From contig NZ_CP092361.1 of assembly GCF_022354465.1 (NCBI RefSeq), forward strand, positions 186,001-250,000: DNA of 64,000 nt, in the 5' to 3' direction. This document shows, one piece after another, positions 1 through 11,756 of this stretch (the first letter of the stretch is position 1; every line of letters starts with the position of its first letter). The notes below the pieces were generated by a model. It saw only the letters and a program-made list of their open reading frames with translations, was not told where the DNA came from and searched no databases. A program made the position numbers and the translations under genes. The DNA is from Wielerella bovis. GTDB lineage: Bacteria > Pseudomonadota > Gammaproteobacteria > Burkholderiales > Neisseriaceae.

Positions 1-58
1 ATTTGATTATTATACTAAATCCCATTTTTTAGGATTGGTAAAACCAGCGGGAGCAAAT

Positions 59-805
59 ATGAAAGCATTGGTTGCAGTAAAACGTGTGGTGGATTTCAAC
101 GTGAAAGTACGCGTGAAAGCAGATGGTTCAGGTTTGGATATCGGCAATGTCAAAATGTCCATGAATCCATTTGATGAGTGTGCGATTGAAGAGGCGGTAC
201 GCTTGAAAGAAGCAGGTAAAATCAACGAGATTGTGGCTGTTTCATTGGGTGAGAAAAAATGTGAAGATGTATTGCGTACCGCTTTGGCGATGGGTGCAGA
301 CCGTGCCATTCATGTGGAAACAGATGAGGAATTAGATAGTCGTGCGGTGTCAAAAATTTTGCAAAAAATTGTAGAAAAAGAACAACCTCAAATTATTTTA
401 TTGGGAAAACAAGCGATTGATGATGATGCAAACCAAACCGCACAACGTTTGGCAGCTTTGTTGAATGCGCCACAGGCAACGTTTGCCAGCAAAGTAGAAG
501 TGAATAATGATGAAATAGTGGTTACGCGAGAAATTGATGGTGGTGTTGAAACATTGGCGTTGAAATTGCCTGCGGTCATTAGTGCGGACTTGCGTTTAAA
601 TGAGCCACGTTTTGTGAAATTACCTAATTTAATGGCTGCAAAGAAAAAAACTTTGGAAAAACAATCTATTGAAGATTTAAACGTGGATATTTCAGGCAGC
701 CTGAAAATGGTTAGTGTTGCTGAACCAAAAGCACGTCAAGCGGGCGTTAGAGTAGCAAATGTATCTGAATTAATTGAAAAATTGGCAGCTGCCAACGCAA
801 TTTAA
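59..805 (+). CDS. etfB: Electron transfer flavoprotein subunit beta
   Basis: Beta subunit of the heterodimeric electron transfer flavoprotein, which passes electrons from acyl-CoA and other dehydrogenases to the quinone pool through ETF-quinone oxidoreductase. The 248-residue protein begins [20 protein letters not shown], a typical EtfB N-terminus, and carries the conserved [17 protein letters not shown] segment near residues 35-50. An upstream in-frame TTG at 35 would add eight residues, but the ATG at 59 is preceded by GGGAG and matches the family start. A DUS lies near residues 212-216 (SGSLK). etfA follows 11 bases downstream, so the two are almost certainly one operon. Confidence 0.95.
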   Translation: MKALVAVKRVVDFNVKVRVKADGSGLDIGNVKMSMNPFDECAIEEAVRLKEAGKINEIVAVSLGEKKCEDVLRTALAMGADRAIHVETDEELDSRAVSKILQKIVEKEQPQIILLGKQAIDDDANQTAQRLAALLNAPQATFASKVEVNNDEIVVTREIDGGVETLALKLPAVISADLRLNEPRFVKLPNLMAAKKKTLEKQSIEDLNVDISGSLKMVSVAEPKARQAGVRVANVSELIEKLAAANAI

Positions 806-816
806 GGGAGTGGAAA

Positions 817-1755
817 ATGACAGTTTTAATTGTAGCGGAACACAATGGTAAGCAGTTGGCTACCGCAACTTTGAATGCGATTACCGCTGCACAAAAATTG
901 GGCGAAGTACATGTGTTGGTAGCAGGTTCAGACTGCCTGAATTTAGTAGAACAAGTTAGTAAAATCAATGGAGTAGCAAAAGTTTTACATGCAGATGCCC
1001 CTCATTTTGCTGAATTGTTAGCAGAAGAAATTGCGCCTTTGGTGGTATCGTTGGCTGCACCCTATACTCATTTGGTGGCGGCAGCGAGCGCGTTTGGTAA
1101 AAATATCATGCCACGCGTGGCAGCATTGTTGGATTGTTCGCAAGTATCTGATTTAACAGAGATTGTGGATGAAAAAACTTTTGTACGTCCAATTTATGCA
1201 GGTAATGCGTTTGTTACTGTGCAAAGCGATGAACCAAAATTGGTGCTAACGATTCGTGCTAGCGCATTTTCTGCGGCAGTTTCAGGCAGCCAAAATGCGC
1301 CGATTGAAGCGGTAATGGCAACGCCTGCACAGGACTTGAGTCGCTTTGTGGGACGCGAATTAACCGCATCTGACCGTCCTGAATTGACACAGGCGCGCGT
1401 GGTAGTATCGGGCGGTCGCGCATTTGGTAGTGCAGAGCAGTTTGATGCATTGCTTACACCATTGGCGGATACATTGGGTGCTGCGATTGGTGCCAGTCGT
1501 GCAGCAGTTGATGCAGAATACGCGCCTAATGATATGCAAGTAGGACAAACAGGCAAAATTGTTGCACCTGAACTGTATTTTGCGATTGGTATTTCGGGTG
1601 CGATTCAGCATACTGCTGGTATGCAAGATAGTAAAATTATCGTGGCAATTAACAAAGACCCTGATGCGCAAATTTTCAATGTAGCAGATTTTGGCATAGT
1701 AGGTGATTTGTTTGAAATTGTGCCCGAATTGACCAAACAGTTACAAAATCGTTAA
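817..1755 (+). CDS. etfA: Electron transfer flavoprotein subunit alpha
   Basis: Alpha subunit of ETF, which holds most of the FAD site and partners EtfB. The 312-residue length is normal. The N-terminal half is the ETF alpha/beta-like fold. The C-terminal FAD-binding domain shows VVSGGRAFGSAEQF and, from about residue 240, the VGQTGKIVAPELYFAIGISG segment that contacts FAD, followed by GAIQHTAGM. A GGAG ribosome site precedes the ATG. A parS-like palindrome and an inverted DUS pair lie just after the stop and probably end the operon. Confidence 0.95.
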   Translation: MTVLIVAEHNGKQLATATLNAITAAQKLGEVHVLVAGSDCLNLVEQVSKINGVAKVLHADAPHFAELLAEEIAPLVVSLAAPYTHLVAAASAFGKNIMPRVAALLDCSQVSDLTEIVDEKTFVRPIYAGNAFVTVQSDEPKLVLTIRASAFSAAVSGSQNAPIEAVMATPAQDLSRFVGRELTASDRPELTQARVVVSGGRAFGSAEQFDALLTPLADTLGAAIGASRAAVDAEYAPNDMQVGQTGKIVAPELYFAIGISGAIQHTAGMQDSKIIVAINKDPDAQIFNVADFGIVGDLFEIVPELTKQLQNR

Positions 1756-1758
1756 ATA

Positions 1759-1774
1759 TGTTTCACGTGAAACA
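1759..1774. promoter_or_regulatory. parS: parS centromere site (perfect 16-bp match)
   Basis: The 16-bp palindrome TGTTTCACGTGAAACA lies four bases after the etfA stop codon. This is the chromosomal parS consensus bound by ParB in many bacteria. It sits between etfA and a DUS-pair hairpin. ParB binding is inferred from the sequence; parS sites usually cluster near the replication origin. Confidence 0.75.
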
Positions 1775-1776
1775 TA

Positions 1777-1805
1777 AGGCAGCCTGAAATATTTTCAGGC
1801 TGCCT
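1777..1805. terminator. DUS-pair terminator after etfA
   Basis: An AGGCAGCCTGAAA arm and its inverted copy are separated by about three bases, forming a stem of about 13 bp between etfA and fabZ. Confidence 0.7.
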
Positions 1806-1838
1806 GTATGAATAACAATATATTTATAGATAAACAAA

Positions 1839-2294
1839 ATGAACATTACCTTACCTATTGAAGCAAAAGATATTCAAAAATTGATTCCTCATCGTTATCC
1901 TTTTATGTTGCTTGACCGAATCACGGCATTTGAGAGTGGTAAAAGTTTAACAGCGTTGAAAAATATTAGCATGAATGAGCCACAATTTCAGGGGCATTTT
2001 CCTGATTTTCCTGTGATGCCAGGTGTGCTAATTATTGAAGCAATGGCGCAAGCGTGTGGAGCATTGGCAATTTTAACCGAAGGTGGTCGTCAGCCCGATG
2101 AAATTTTCTTTTTTGCAGGCATTGATAATGCGCGATTTAAGCGTCAAGTGATTCCGGGCGACCAATTAATCTTTCAAATTGAATTACTGCAAAGTAAACG
2201 CGGAATTGGTAAATTCCAAGCGCGTGCATTTGTGGGCGAAGATTTAGCGGTTGAAGCAGAAATTATGTGTGCAAAACGCAAAGTTCAAGTATAA
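1839..2294 (+). CDS. fabZ: 3-hydroxyacyl-[acyl-carrier-protein] dehydratase FabZ
   Basis: Hot-dog-fold dehydratase that removes water from 3-hydroxyacyl-ACP during fatty acid elongation. The 151-residue protein has the FabZ signature HRYPFMLLDR near residues 17-26 and GHFPDFPVMPGVLIIEAMAQ, with catalytic His53 and Glu67. lpxA follows after a DUS hairpin, the usual fabZ-lpxA neighbourhood in which fatty acid and lipid A synthesis compete for 3-hydroxyacyl-ACP. lpxD does not precede it here; etfBA does. Confidence 0.96.
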   Translation: MNITLPIEAKDIQKLIPHRYPFMLLDRITAFESGKSLTALKNISMNEPQFQGHFPDFPVMPGVLIIEAMAQACGALAILTEGGRQPDEIFFFAGIDNARFKRQVIPGDQLIFQIELLQSKRGIGKFQARAFVGEDLAVEAEIMCAKRKVQV

Positions 2295-2300
2295 ATTAAG

Positions 2301-2337
2301 TTTTCAGGCTGCCTATATTTTACAGGCAGCCTGAAAA
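2301..2337. terminator. DUS-pair hairpin between fabZ and lpxA
   Basis: TTTTCAGGCTGCCT and AGGCAGCCTGAAAA are inverted copies around a loop of about nine bases. The hairpin may partly uncouple fabZ from lpxA. Confidence 0.6.
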
Positions 2338-2355
2338 TATACCGAAAGGAAAAAT

Positions 2356-3135
2356 ATGAATCATTTAATTCATCCAACAGCGATTATTGACCCAAAAGCA
2401 GAATTGGATAGCAGCGTTAAAGTGGGACCATATAGCGTGATTGGTGCGAATGTACAAATCGGTGCAAATACGGAAATTGGTGCGCACGTTGTGATTGATG
2501 GATATACCACGATTGGCGAAGAAAACAAAATTTTTCAATTTGCTAGTTTAGGTGCGCAGCCGCAAGATAAAAAATACCGCGATGAGCCAACCAAATTGAT
2601 TATTGGTAATCGCAATACTATCCGCGAATTTACGACATTCAATACGGGAACGGTAACAGGTATTGGCGAAACGCGTTTGGGTGATGATAATTGGATGATG
2701 GCGTATGTGCATTTGGCGCATGATTGCGTGGTGGGTAATCACACGATTTTTGCCAACAATACCAGTTTGGCTGGACATGTGGAAATTGGCGATTATGTGG
2801 TAATGGGTGGTTACACGCTGGTATTCCAATTTTGTCGCATTGGCGATTATGCGATGACTGCATTTGCGGCGGGGGTGCATAAAGATGTGCCACCATATTT
2901 TATGGCATCTGGTTATCGTGCCGAACCTGCTGGCTTAAATAGCGAAGGAATGCGTCGCAATGGATTTACGGCTGAACAAATTGCAACAGTTAAAAATGCG
3001 TATAAAGAAATTTATATGCGTGATTTGCCTTTGGAAGAAGCAAAAAACAATATCGCAAAAATGGCGCAAGAACATCCTGAATTATTGCGATTAAGTAAAT
3101 TTTTGGAAACTTCTCAACGTGGGATTATGCGATAA
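2356..3135 (+). CDS. lpxA: Acyl-ACP--UDP-N-acetylglucosamine O-acyltransferase LpxA
   Basis: First step of lipid A synthesis: transfer of a 3-hydroxyacyl chain from ACP to UDP-GlcNAc in the cytoplasm. The 259-residue protein has an N-terminal left-handed beta-helix built of hexapeptide repeats ([19 protein letters not shown] and similar) and the [11 protein letters not shown] segment near residues 119-129 that holds the catalytic histidine (probably His122). The C-terminal helical part ends [17 protein letters not shown] ribosome site precedes the ATG. Length and motifs are normal. Confidence 0.96.
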   Translation: MNHLIHPTAIIDPKAELDSSVKVGPYSVIGANVQIGANTEIGAHVVIDGYTTIGEENKIFQFASLGAQPQDKKYRDEPTKLIIGNRNTIREFTTFNTGTVTGIGETRLGDDNWMMAYVHLAHDCVVGNHTIFANNTSLAGHVEIGDYVVMGGYTLVFQFCRIGDYAMTAFAAGVHKDVPPYFMASGYRAEPAGLNSEGMRRNGFTAEQIATVKNAYKEIYMRDLPLEEAKNNIAKMAQEHPELLRLSKFLETSQRGIMR

Positions 3136-3230
3136 TAAAATTGATTAAGGCAGCCTGAAAATTTATAGTCTTACTATGCCTTGTTTTATTTCTATTTTGA
3201 ATGATTGTAATGTAAAAAAATATAAAATAT

Positions 3231-3259
3231 TTGACAAGCGGTTCTTTATTCTGTATAGT
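3231..3259 (+). promoter_or_regulatory. Sigma-70 promoter of the initiator tRNA gene
   Basis: TTGACA (3231-3236) and TATAGT (3254-3259) are separated by 17 bases, close to the consensus, and lie 14 bases upstream of the tRNA. Confidence 0.75.
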
Positions 3260-3272
3260 ACAGTTCTTCTGA

Positions 3273-3349
<77 letters not shown>

Positions 3350-3360
3350 ATTTTAAAAAA

Positions 3361-3391
3361 CCGCTTAGTCTTGTTGTCTAAGCGGTTTTTT
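3361..3391 (+). terminator. Intrinsic terminator after tRNA-fMet
   Basis: An 8-bp stem (CCGCTTAG / CTAAGCGG) around a nine-base loop is followed by a run of six T. Confidence 0.9.
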
Positions 3392-3456
3392 AATTATGTA
3401 GGATGATGGATTTATATCATCATACCATTTTGATAAATTCTTTTAAATAATTCATC

Positions 3457-4305
3457 ATGTCATCTTTCCAACAGAATGAAATTATTATTCATGGTACAAC
3501 CAGTAGTGGCAAGGTTTTTCGTCCCAGCGATTGGGCAGAACGCTTGTGTGGTATTTTATCGTCTTTTAATAAAGACAATCGTTTAGCGTATCATGAGTGG
3601 GTGCATCCTATTTTATTGAATAAAGTGCGTTGCGTAGCCATTGATGCACAGTTACAAGAAATTAATCCTGCTATGTTTCGTTTTTTGATGGATTTTGCTG
3701 CGGATAATGACTTGCGTATTATGACTGCAGAAGAAGTTGCTTCGCAGGAAAGGCAACCTGAAAAAAATCAAACAAATCATCAAAATATAGAATCTCAACA
3801 AGTAAAAATCAATCAAATAGAAGAAAATCAATCGTTATTGCAGACAGAGTTTGAACCAACAGCAGAAAACTATGTTTTGCGAGAAATTAATCCAAATGAA
3901 ATTGCCAGTGCTTTTGCTGCATTAAGCGTGCTGCGCCCTGCTTTGACGGATATTAATCGTTTTGTGGAACAAGTTAATATGATGCAACGCAAGCAAGGTT
4001 ATCGCTTATTGGGTATTTTTGAAGATGGAAAAAGCAGTGCAGTAGCGGTATGTGGTTTTCGTGAGAAAACCGATTTATCAAGCGGTCATCAGCTTCATGT
4101 TGATGATATTGTTACCATTCCGCAATGTCGCCGCCGTGGTTATGCAACATTGTTATTAAACGAAGTGCGTAAAATCGCCATGCAGATGGGTATTCCTCAA
4201 GTGCATGCGGATTGTTTGGTTGGAACAGAGCGGACAACTGCCCATCGTATGTATTTTCAAAATGGATTTGAAATTTTATCGCATCATTTTATTTGTAAAA
4301 TTTAA
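3457..4305 (+). CDS. DUF3579 domain plus GNAT acetyltransferase fusion
   Basis: A 282-residue two-part protein. Residues 1-95 (IIIHGTTSSGKVFRPSDWAER and following) resemble the DUF3579 family of betaproteobacteria, whose function is unknown. A Gln/Asn-rich linker follows, around residues 98-135. Residues 145-282 form a GNAT acetyltransferase domain with the acetyl-CoA loop QCRRRGYATLLL near residues 224-235 and a closing MYFQNGFEI segment. The acetyl acceptor is not known. It is a cytoplasmic protein with no signal peptide. The next gene is on the opposite strand, so it is probably a single-gene unit. The domain assignment is from recall of the families. Confidence 0.75.
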   Translation: MSSFQQNEIIIHGTTSSGKVFRPSDWAERLCGILSSFNKDNRLAYHEWVHPILLNKVRCVAIDAQLQEINPAMFRFLMDFAADNDLRIMTAEEVASQERQPEKNQTNHQNIESQQVKINQIEENQSLLQTEFEPTAENYVLREINPNEIASAFAALSVLRPALTDINRFVEQVNMMQRKQGYRLLGIFEDGKSSAVAVCGFREKTDLSSGHQLHVDDIVTIPQCRRRGYATLLLNEVRKIAMQMGIPQVHADCLVGTERTTAHRMYFQNGFEILSHHFICKI

Positions 4306-4327
4306 TTTGGTTACGATGAAATGATTT

Positions 4328-4361
4328 AAGGCAGCCTGAAAACATTTTCAGGCTACCTTTT
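4328..4361. terminator. DUS-pair terminator between convergent genes
   Basis: AGGCAGCCTGAAAA and TTTTCAGGCTACCT form a stem with one mismatch, followed by a T run. It serves the GNAT gene and the convergent porin gene. Confidence 0.75.
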
Positions 4362-4388
4362 TATTTTGATTGACTGTAAATCATTAAA

Positions 4389-5813
4389 TTAGAACTTATA
4401 GGTATATTGCACACCCAAAATGCTAGCATAGGTTTTAAATCGAGCAGAAGTTGCACCTTTACTGTCTACATCAGACCCTGTTGATTGTTCTGCTTTGAAA
4501 TCAGAATCTTTGATATCAACATAAGTAAATGCTGTTTCAAATACATGGTTCTTTTTGTGTGTATAACGTGCGCCAACTGAATACCAAATACGATTAGCAT
4601 CAGGCATGGTATTCAAACGGTCTTGCGAAGTTTTAATAGGGCTTTGGTCAAATGCGATACCTGCGCGAAGTTGCAAAGGTTCGCTGTATTGATACGAGCC
4701 ACCAACTGCAACTTTATAAGTATCACGCCAGTTGGGTGTAATGACCGTTTTATTAGACCTTGTACCACCAGCCACTTGTTTTTCGTTTTCAAACATCAAT
4801 TCTGCTTTATTAAAACGGCTATGGCGTGTCCATGTAATATCACCAAACAGATTAACTTTATCAGTTGCGCGATACATACCGTGTACCGACAAGGATTCTG
4901 GCGTTACAATTTTAACTGATGCTTTTTCAGATGGCACATAACCGCGTCCTGTCGTTGAACCGAATGGAGTAACAACGGTTTGAGAAGTTGGCGACTGGAT
5001 AACTTTTTGTAATAACGCGCTAGTGGGTGTACTACCATTAACTGCCGAACCCACCGCGTCCCATTTTGCCGTACCTTTTAGATTATGTTCCACTTTTGAA
5101 CGATAGTTCACGCCAACACGAACACGGTCATTCACATCAAACATCCAACCCAAATGGTAGCCAAAGCCCCAATCATTTCCTTTTACATCGCCACGACCAT
5201 CAGAATGACCTTGTCTTAACAAAGGATTTGTACCACTTGCACCCCAATCGGCATATTTACGCAATTCTGCTTGCGAATATTGTCCAATCAAACCCGCACC
5301 AAACGAATGTTGAGGCGTCGCCTGATATGCAATCGCAGGTTCAATCGCAATGGTGGTAAGACCTAATTTATTGATGTTGTAACGCAAAACAGAATCTTCA
5401 TCGTATTCCGTTTTAGAACCAAATGGAATATACATACCCAAACCAAGCGTTACTTTATCGTTGAGTTTGTATGCACCGTACATATGTGGCGCAAAAGTTA
5501 CTTCGGTAATTTTGCCGCTATCAGAACCTGTAACAGGCACAGTACTGTTGTAATATGTCCCTTTGGCTTCACCATATTTAATAGATGGAAAAACCAAGTT
5601 GCCTGAAATGGTAAATTCACCGCGACCATCTAATTTCGTTAAACCTGCGGGATTGGAAAAAATGGTAGAAGCATCAGCCGCTTCGGCAGCAGCATTAGCG
5701 GTACTTTGTGCACCAACGGATTGTGTACCAAAATGATAGCCCGATGCGATTGCATTTTGTGCAAAGAGCGTAGAAATCAATAATGTAGAAATCTTAAACG
5801 AAACATGTTTCAT
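4389..5813 (-). CDS. Outer membrane protein of the OmpP1/FadL/TodX transport family
   Basis: Predicted 14-strand outer-membrane barrel for hydrophobic substrates such as long-chain fatty acids. The start at 5813 gives MKHVSFKISTLLISTLFA with cleavage after AIA, so the mature protein begins SGYHFGTQSVGAQSTANA. This is followed by ADASTIFSNPAGLTKL, the FadL-family hatch signature (NPAG). An upstream in-frame ATG at 5855 would add 14 charged residues before the signal peptide and is less likely. The protein ends in Tyr-Lys-Phe, a terminal aromatic typical of barrel proteins. Length, about 474 residues, is normal. The substrate is inferred from the family only. Confidence 0.88.
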   Translation of the reverse strand: MKHVSFKISTLLISTLFAQNAIASGYHFGTQSVGAQSTANAAAEAADASTIFSNPAGLTKLDGRGEFTISGNLVFPSIKYGEAKGTYYNSTVPVTGSDSGKITEVTFAPHMYGAYKLNDKVTLGLGMYIPFGSKTEYDEDSVLRYNINKLGLTTIAIEPAIAYQATPQHSFGAGLIGQYSQAELRKYADWGASGTNPLLRQGHSDGRGDVKGNDWGFGYHLGWMFDVNDRVRVGVNYRSKVEHNLKGTAKWDAVGSAVNGSTPTSALLQKVIQSPTSQTVVTPFGSTTGRGYVPSEKASVKIVTPESLSVHGMYRATDKVNLFGDITWTRHSRFNKAELMFENEKQVAGGTRSNKTVITPNWRDTYKVAVGGSYQYSEPLQLRAGIAFDQSPIKTSQDRLNTMPDANRIWYSVGARYTHKKNHVFETAFTYVDIKDSDFKAEQSTGSDVDSKGATSARFKTYASILGVQYTYKF

Positions 5814-6126
5814 AAAGTGCTTCTTTCTCTCTTTTAAAAGACTTTCAGGCTGCATCAGGTATCTAAAAATATGCAGCCTGAAAAGTTGTTTTTAGAATGA
5901 CAACTCTATTGTAAACCAGCAATATGATTATGCCTAGTGTTTTTTATCTAAAAAATAAAACAACCATGAAATTTCGTTTTCAGGTGGTTGTTTGAAATTA
6001 TTTTCAGGAATTTTCCCATTTGAGATTGTCTTAATCTTTATAGTTAGTAAACTTAAAATAGCTTATTTCAGGCTACCTTTTTTCGGTAAAATAATCTTCA
6101 TCTTTGCATTTTCACAGTCAAGTATC

Positions 6127-6939
6127 ATGAATCATACATTCAGCCAAATCCATTTACCCGAACAATTAGCCAAAATGGAAGCCAAAGAATTGGCATACCT
6201 ACAAATTCTCGCACCTAATTGGATTTTCAACGACCCTCTCATCAAACAATTACAAAAATTACCCGAACTCTACGAACAAGGCAAAATCGTCTTGGCTGCC
6301 ATTGTGCAAGCCAACCGCATTTTATTCTCGGAAGAACACGCCTATCCGTCAGCCGCCGAAATCGTTTATGACCCCAAAGGCATTGCCAGTGCAGCAGAAC
6401 TGCAAGCCGCCGCCCACGAATTATACAAACTGAAAAACACCACCCCCGATGACCCTGAACTCGCCGAATTTGCCGCCCACATTACCGATAAATACGACCG
6501 TAAAGCCTTTGATGTGCCACATAAAATCAGCCCTTTGGGTTTGAAAACCAGCATTATGTTGGTTTGGCGATTGCATTTGCCCGATGGCATGTTGCGACAA
6601 AATATGGTGCCAATTTTGGTTTATGAAGATGTGCAGACCATTTTGCCTGCGCGTTTTTGGCAGCAGACCGATTTGTATCAAGAATGGATTTCAGACAGCC
6701 AAATGGACATGAGTGCAGCATTTTATCAATTAAATCAAGGCGGATTATTTTGGGAAAAAGGCGGATTATTGCGTTTAATCGGCATAGGGAAAAACAAAAA
6801 CCTGTTTCCACAAAAACAAAACTTACACCATTTCGCCCAAAATCCTGAACCTTATCCAACGCCAAACGCCAGCCGAAAAGCCCTACAATTCGCCCAAGAA
6901 TGCAAACGCTGCGCCCAAGAAGCCGCTGAAAATCAATAA
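6127..6939 (+). CDS. Conserved hypothetical protein
   Basis: A 270-residue soluble protein of unknown function. The ATG at 6127 opens MNHTFSQIHLPEQLAKMEAK. A longer in-frame reading from 5992 adds a hydrophobic, DUS-containing stretch that looks like translated intergenic DNA. The middle (about residues 75-115) is Ala/Glu-rich and probably helical. The C-terminal part has several aromatic patches and ends in a Cys/Ala-rich helix (ECKRCAQEAAENQ). No membrane segment or known motif is seen. Confidence 0.7.
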   Translation: MNHTFSQIHLPEQLAKMEAKELAYLQILAPNWIFNDPLIKQLQKLPELYEQGKIVLAAIVQANRILFSEEHAYPSAAEIVYDPKGIASAAELQAAAHELYKLKNTTPDDPELAEFAAHITDKYDRKAFDVPHKISPLGLKTSIMLVWRLHLPDGMLRQNMVPILVYEDVQTILPARFWQQTDLYQEWISDSQMDMSAAFYQLNQGGLFWEKGGLLRLIGIGKNKNLFPQKQNLHHFAQNPEPYPTPNASRKALQFAQECKRCAQEAAENQ

Positions 6940-7023
6940 AAAATTGGAATTGTCATGCAAAATAAAATCAAATACTTACATAACTTAATTTGCGGTAATG
7001 CTTATTTTCAGGCTGCCTGAAAA

Positions 7024-10276
<3,253 letters not shown>

Positions 10277-10277
10277 A

Positions 10278-10466
10278 ATGCGCGAATTTTGTCGCTTTAT
10301 TGAGTGTTGGTACACCAATTCTTTTTCAGATATGGATTGGAAAATCACGCGTTTGCACCGCTATGGTTTGATTAGCGATGATGATTTGGCTGATTTTACC
10401 GATAATACGCGTGAGCGTTTGTTGCGACAAAGTCGTTTGAGCGAAGAGTGGCAAAATGATGATTAG
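10278..10466 (+). CDS. Small hypothetical protein downstream of ligA
   Basis: A 62-residue acidic, soluble protein (starts MREFCRFIECWYTNSFSDMD). It begins one base after the ligA stop codon and is probably co-translated with it. No known motif is seen apart from an acidic SDDDLADFTD stretch followed by a basic TRERLLRQSR helix. Confidence 0.6.
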   Translation: MREFCRFIECWYTNSFSDMDWKITRLHRYGLISDDDLADFTDNTRERLLRQSRLSEEWQNDD

Positions 10467-10728
10467 CCGTAGGGTGCGCTGTGTGCACCAATTTGCAGCA
10501 AAATTGGATTTTTATGGCGATTTGATGTGCATGGTTAGGTTTTCAGGCTGCCTGAATAAGTTTCTGACATTTTAATAAAAATATTTTATTAATATTCAAT
10601 AAGTTTAAAAAAACGCTAACTTTTTGACTGAAAAGGCTTTACTTTGCATTTGAAAACTACTACTATTTTCATCGGCAACGTTGCTTCACAAACATTTTTC
10701 TTTTCGCTTTTTCATAAGGATAAATACC

Positions 10729-11214
10729 ATGAAAAATAAATTTGCTGCTTTGATTATGGCAACTTTCGTGGCTATGCCAGTAATGGCACAAGATTTCAAT
10801 AACCAAGTTTTTGCTAACCAAAATGTGAAAGCGATTGAGTTGTCGCAAACTGAAATGAAAGAGACGCAAGGGGAATTTATTCCTTTAGCAATTTTAGGTG
10901 GGGCGGCAGTCAGCGGTGCCATCACTCATGGAGTTAGCTACTATCAGTACGGTAGACCTGCCCCTTTAAAACAAGTAATTCCATCTATGGCATTAGGAGG
11001 TGTTACAGGCGGTTTAGGTAAAGCTGGGCAAGCTGCTTTTGTTTCAAGAGGAGTGATTAAGCCATTAGCAACAAGAGGTTCATATGGAGTTACTGTTCCC
11101 TTAAATACAAGTGGTCAAATTATTAATGGTCATTTTAATGGTCATTTTAATGGTCATTTTAATGGTCATTTTAATGGTCATTTTAATGGTCATTTTAATG
11201 GTCATAAGAAATAA
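10729..11214 (+). CDS. Secreted glycine-rich bacteriocin- or amyloid-like precursor A
   Basis: A 161-residue exported small protein. Residues 1-20 are a Sec signal peptide ending PVMA, and residues 21-48 a leader-like segment ending ELSQTEMKETQG. The latter resembles the double-glycine leaders of class II bacteriocins (LSxxEM...G). The core has glycine-zipper-like stretches (ILGGAAVSGAITHG, LGGVTGGLGKAG). The C-terminus is six perfect NGHF repeats plus NGHKK. The first 49 residues match precursor B at 43 positions, after which the two diverge. An AAGGA site lies upstream of the ATG. A stem-loop and a small membrane ORF follow. Function is inferred: bacteriocin, fibril subunit or both. Confidence 0.8.
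   Translation: MKNKFAALIMATFVAMPVMAQDFNNQVFANQNVKAIELSQTEMKETQGEFIPLAILGGAAVSGAITHGVSYYQYGRPAPLKQVIPSMALGGVTGGLGKAGQAAFVSRGVIKPLATRGSYGVTVPLNTSGQIINGHFNGHFNGHFNGHFNGHFNGHFNGHKK
11125..11205 (+). repeat. 12-bp tandem repeat encoding NGHF
   Basis: Six perfect copies of AATGGTCATTTT (11125-11196) plus a nine-base partial copy lie at the 3' end of precursor A. The unit length keeps the frame, so copy-number change would alter only tail length. Confidence 0.95.
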
Positions 11215-11240
11215 TTTATTTCATTAATTATTTAAGAGTA

Positions 11241-11286
11241 AGAGATAGTAAATCTCACTAATTCATCATTTTGATTTACTATCTCT
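11241..11286 (+). terminator. Stem-loop after precursor A
   Basis: A perfect 14-bp inverted repeat (AGAGATAGTAAATC / GATTTACTATCTCT) has a loop of 18 bases and no long T run. It may be a partial terminator or mRNA stabiliser between the precursor and the next small ORF. Confidence 0.6.
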
Positions 11287-11307
11287 AAATACGACAATTT
11301 AAACAAA

Positions 11308-11574
11308 ATGATTATTTTAATTTTATTTCTCTTTGTTCCCATTTGTTCTTATACATTTGCCAATTTAATTTTTAGTAATAAGAAATTATTACAAATTATT
11401 GCTATATTTTTAATATTAATTAAATCTGCATTATTAACATATTTTTACAACTTTCTTTTTTTCTTTGTTGTGCCATTGGCAACTTTGGGTTGTTTAATTA
11501 GTCTAATGATTGATAAAGATAAAAATATTGATATTATAGATGCTCTCCTATCCTTGAAAAAAATGAAATTTTAG
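11308..11574 (+). CDS. Small hydrophobic membrane protein, candidate immunity protein A
   Basis: An 88-residue protein with about three predicted membrane segments (residues 1-20, 28-48, 50-68) and a short charged C-terminus (DKDKNIDIIDALLSLKKMKF). It sits 93 bases after precursor A, in the same place as the 59-residue membrane ORF after precursor B, but the two sequences are not alike. That is the arrangement expected of immunity proteins paired with different bacteriocin cores. No strong ribosome site precedes the ATG. The role is inferred from position only. Confidence 0.5.
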   Translation: MIILILFLFVPICSYTFANLIFSNKKLLQIIAIFLILIKSALLTYFYNFLFFFVVPLATLGCLISLMIDKDKNIDIIDALLSLKKMKF

Positions 11575-11756
11575 CAAACGTAGCAAGCATAAAGTGGAGG
11601 CCTACTAGAGGCTATGACAATTTGGTTATATTATTTTGTTTTTGAATAAAATCCTATTTTTGATAAATCATCTAACTTTTTAATTTTAAATTAAAATTTT
11701 CTCAATTATCTTTGCCTCTAATCCATTAAATAATTATTTCTTTCCCAATCAAAATC

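Noticed and set aside
5992..6126. N-terminal extension of the hypothetical protein at 6127
   Set aside because: The extension uses a non-ATG start, runs through a DUS-like sequence and looks like translated intergenic DNA. The ATG at 6127 begins typical soluble protein sequence.
11125..11205. Possible CRISPR-like array
   Set aside because: The repeats are 12-bp tandem units without spacers and lie in frame in a coding sequence. No CRISPR array or cas gene was found in the window.
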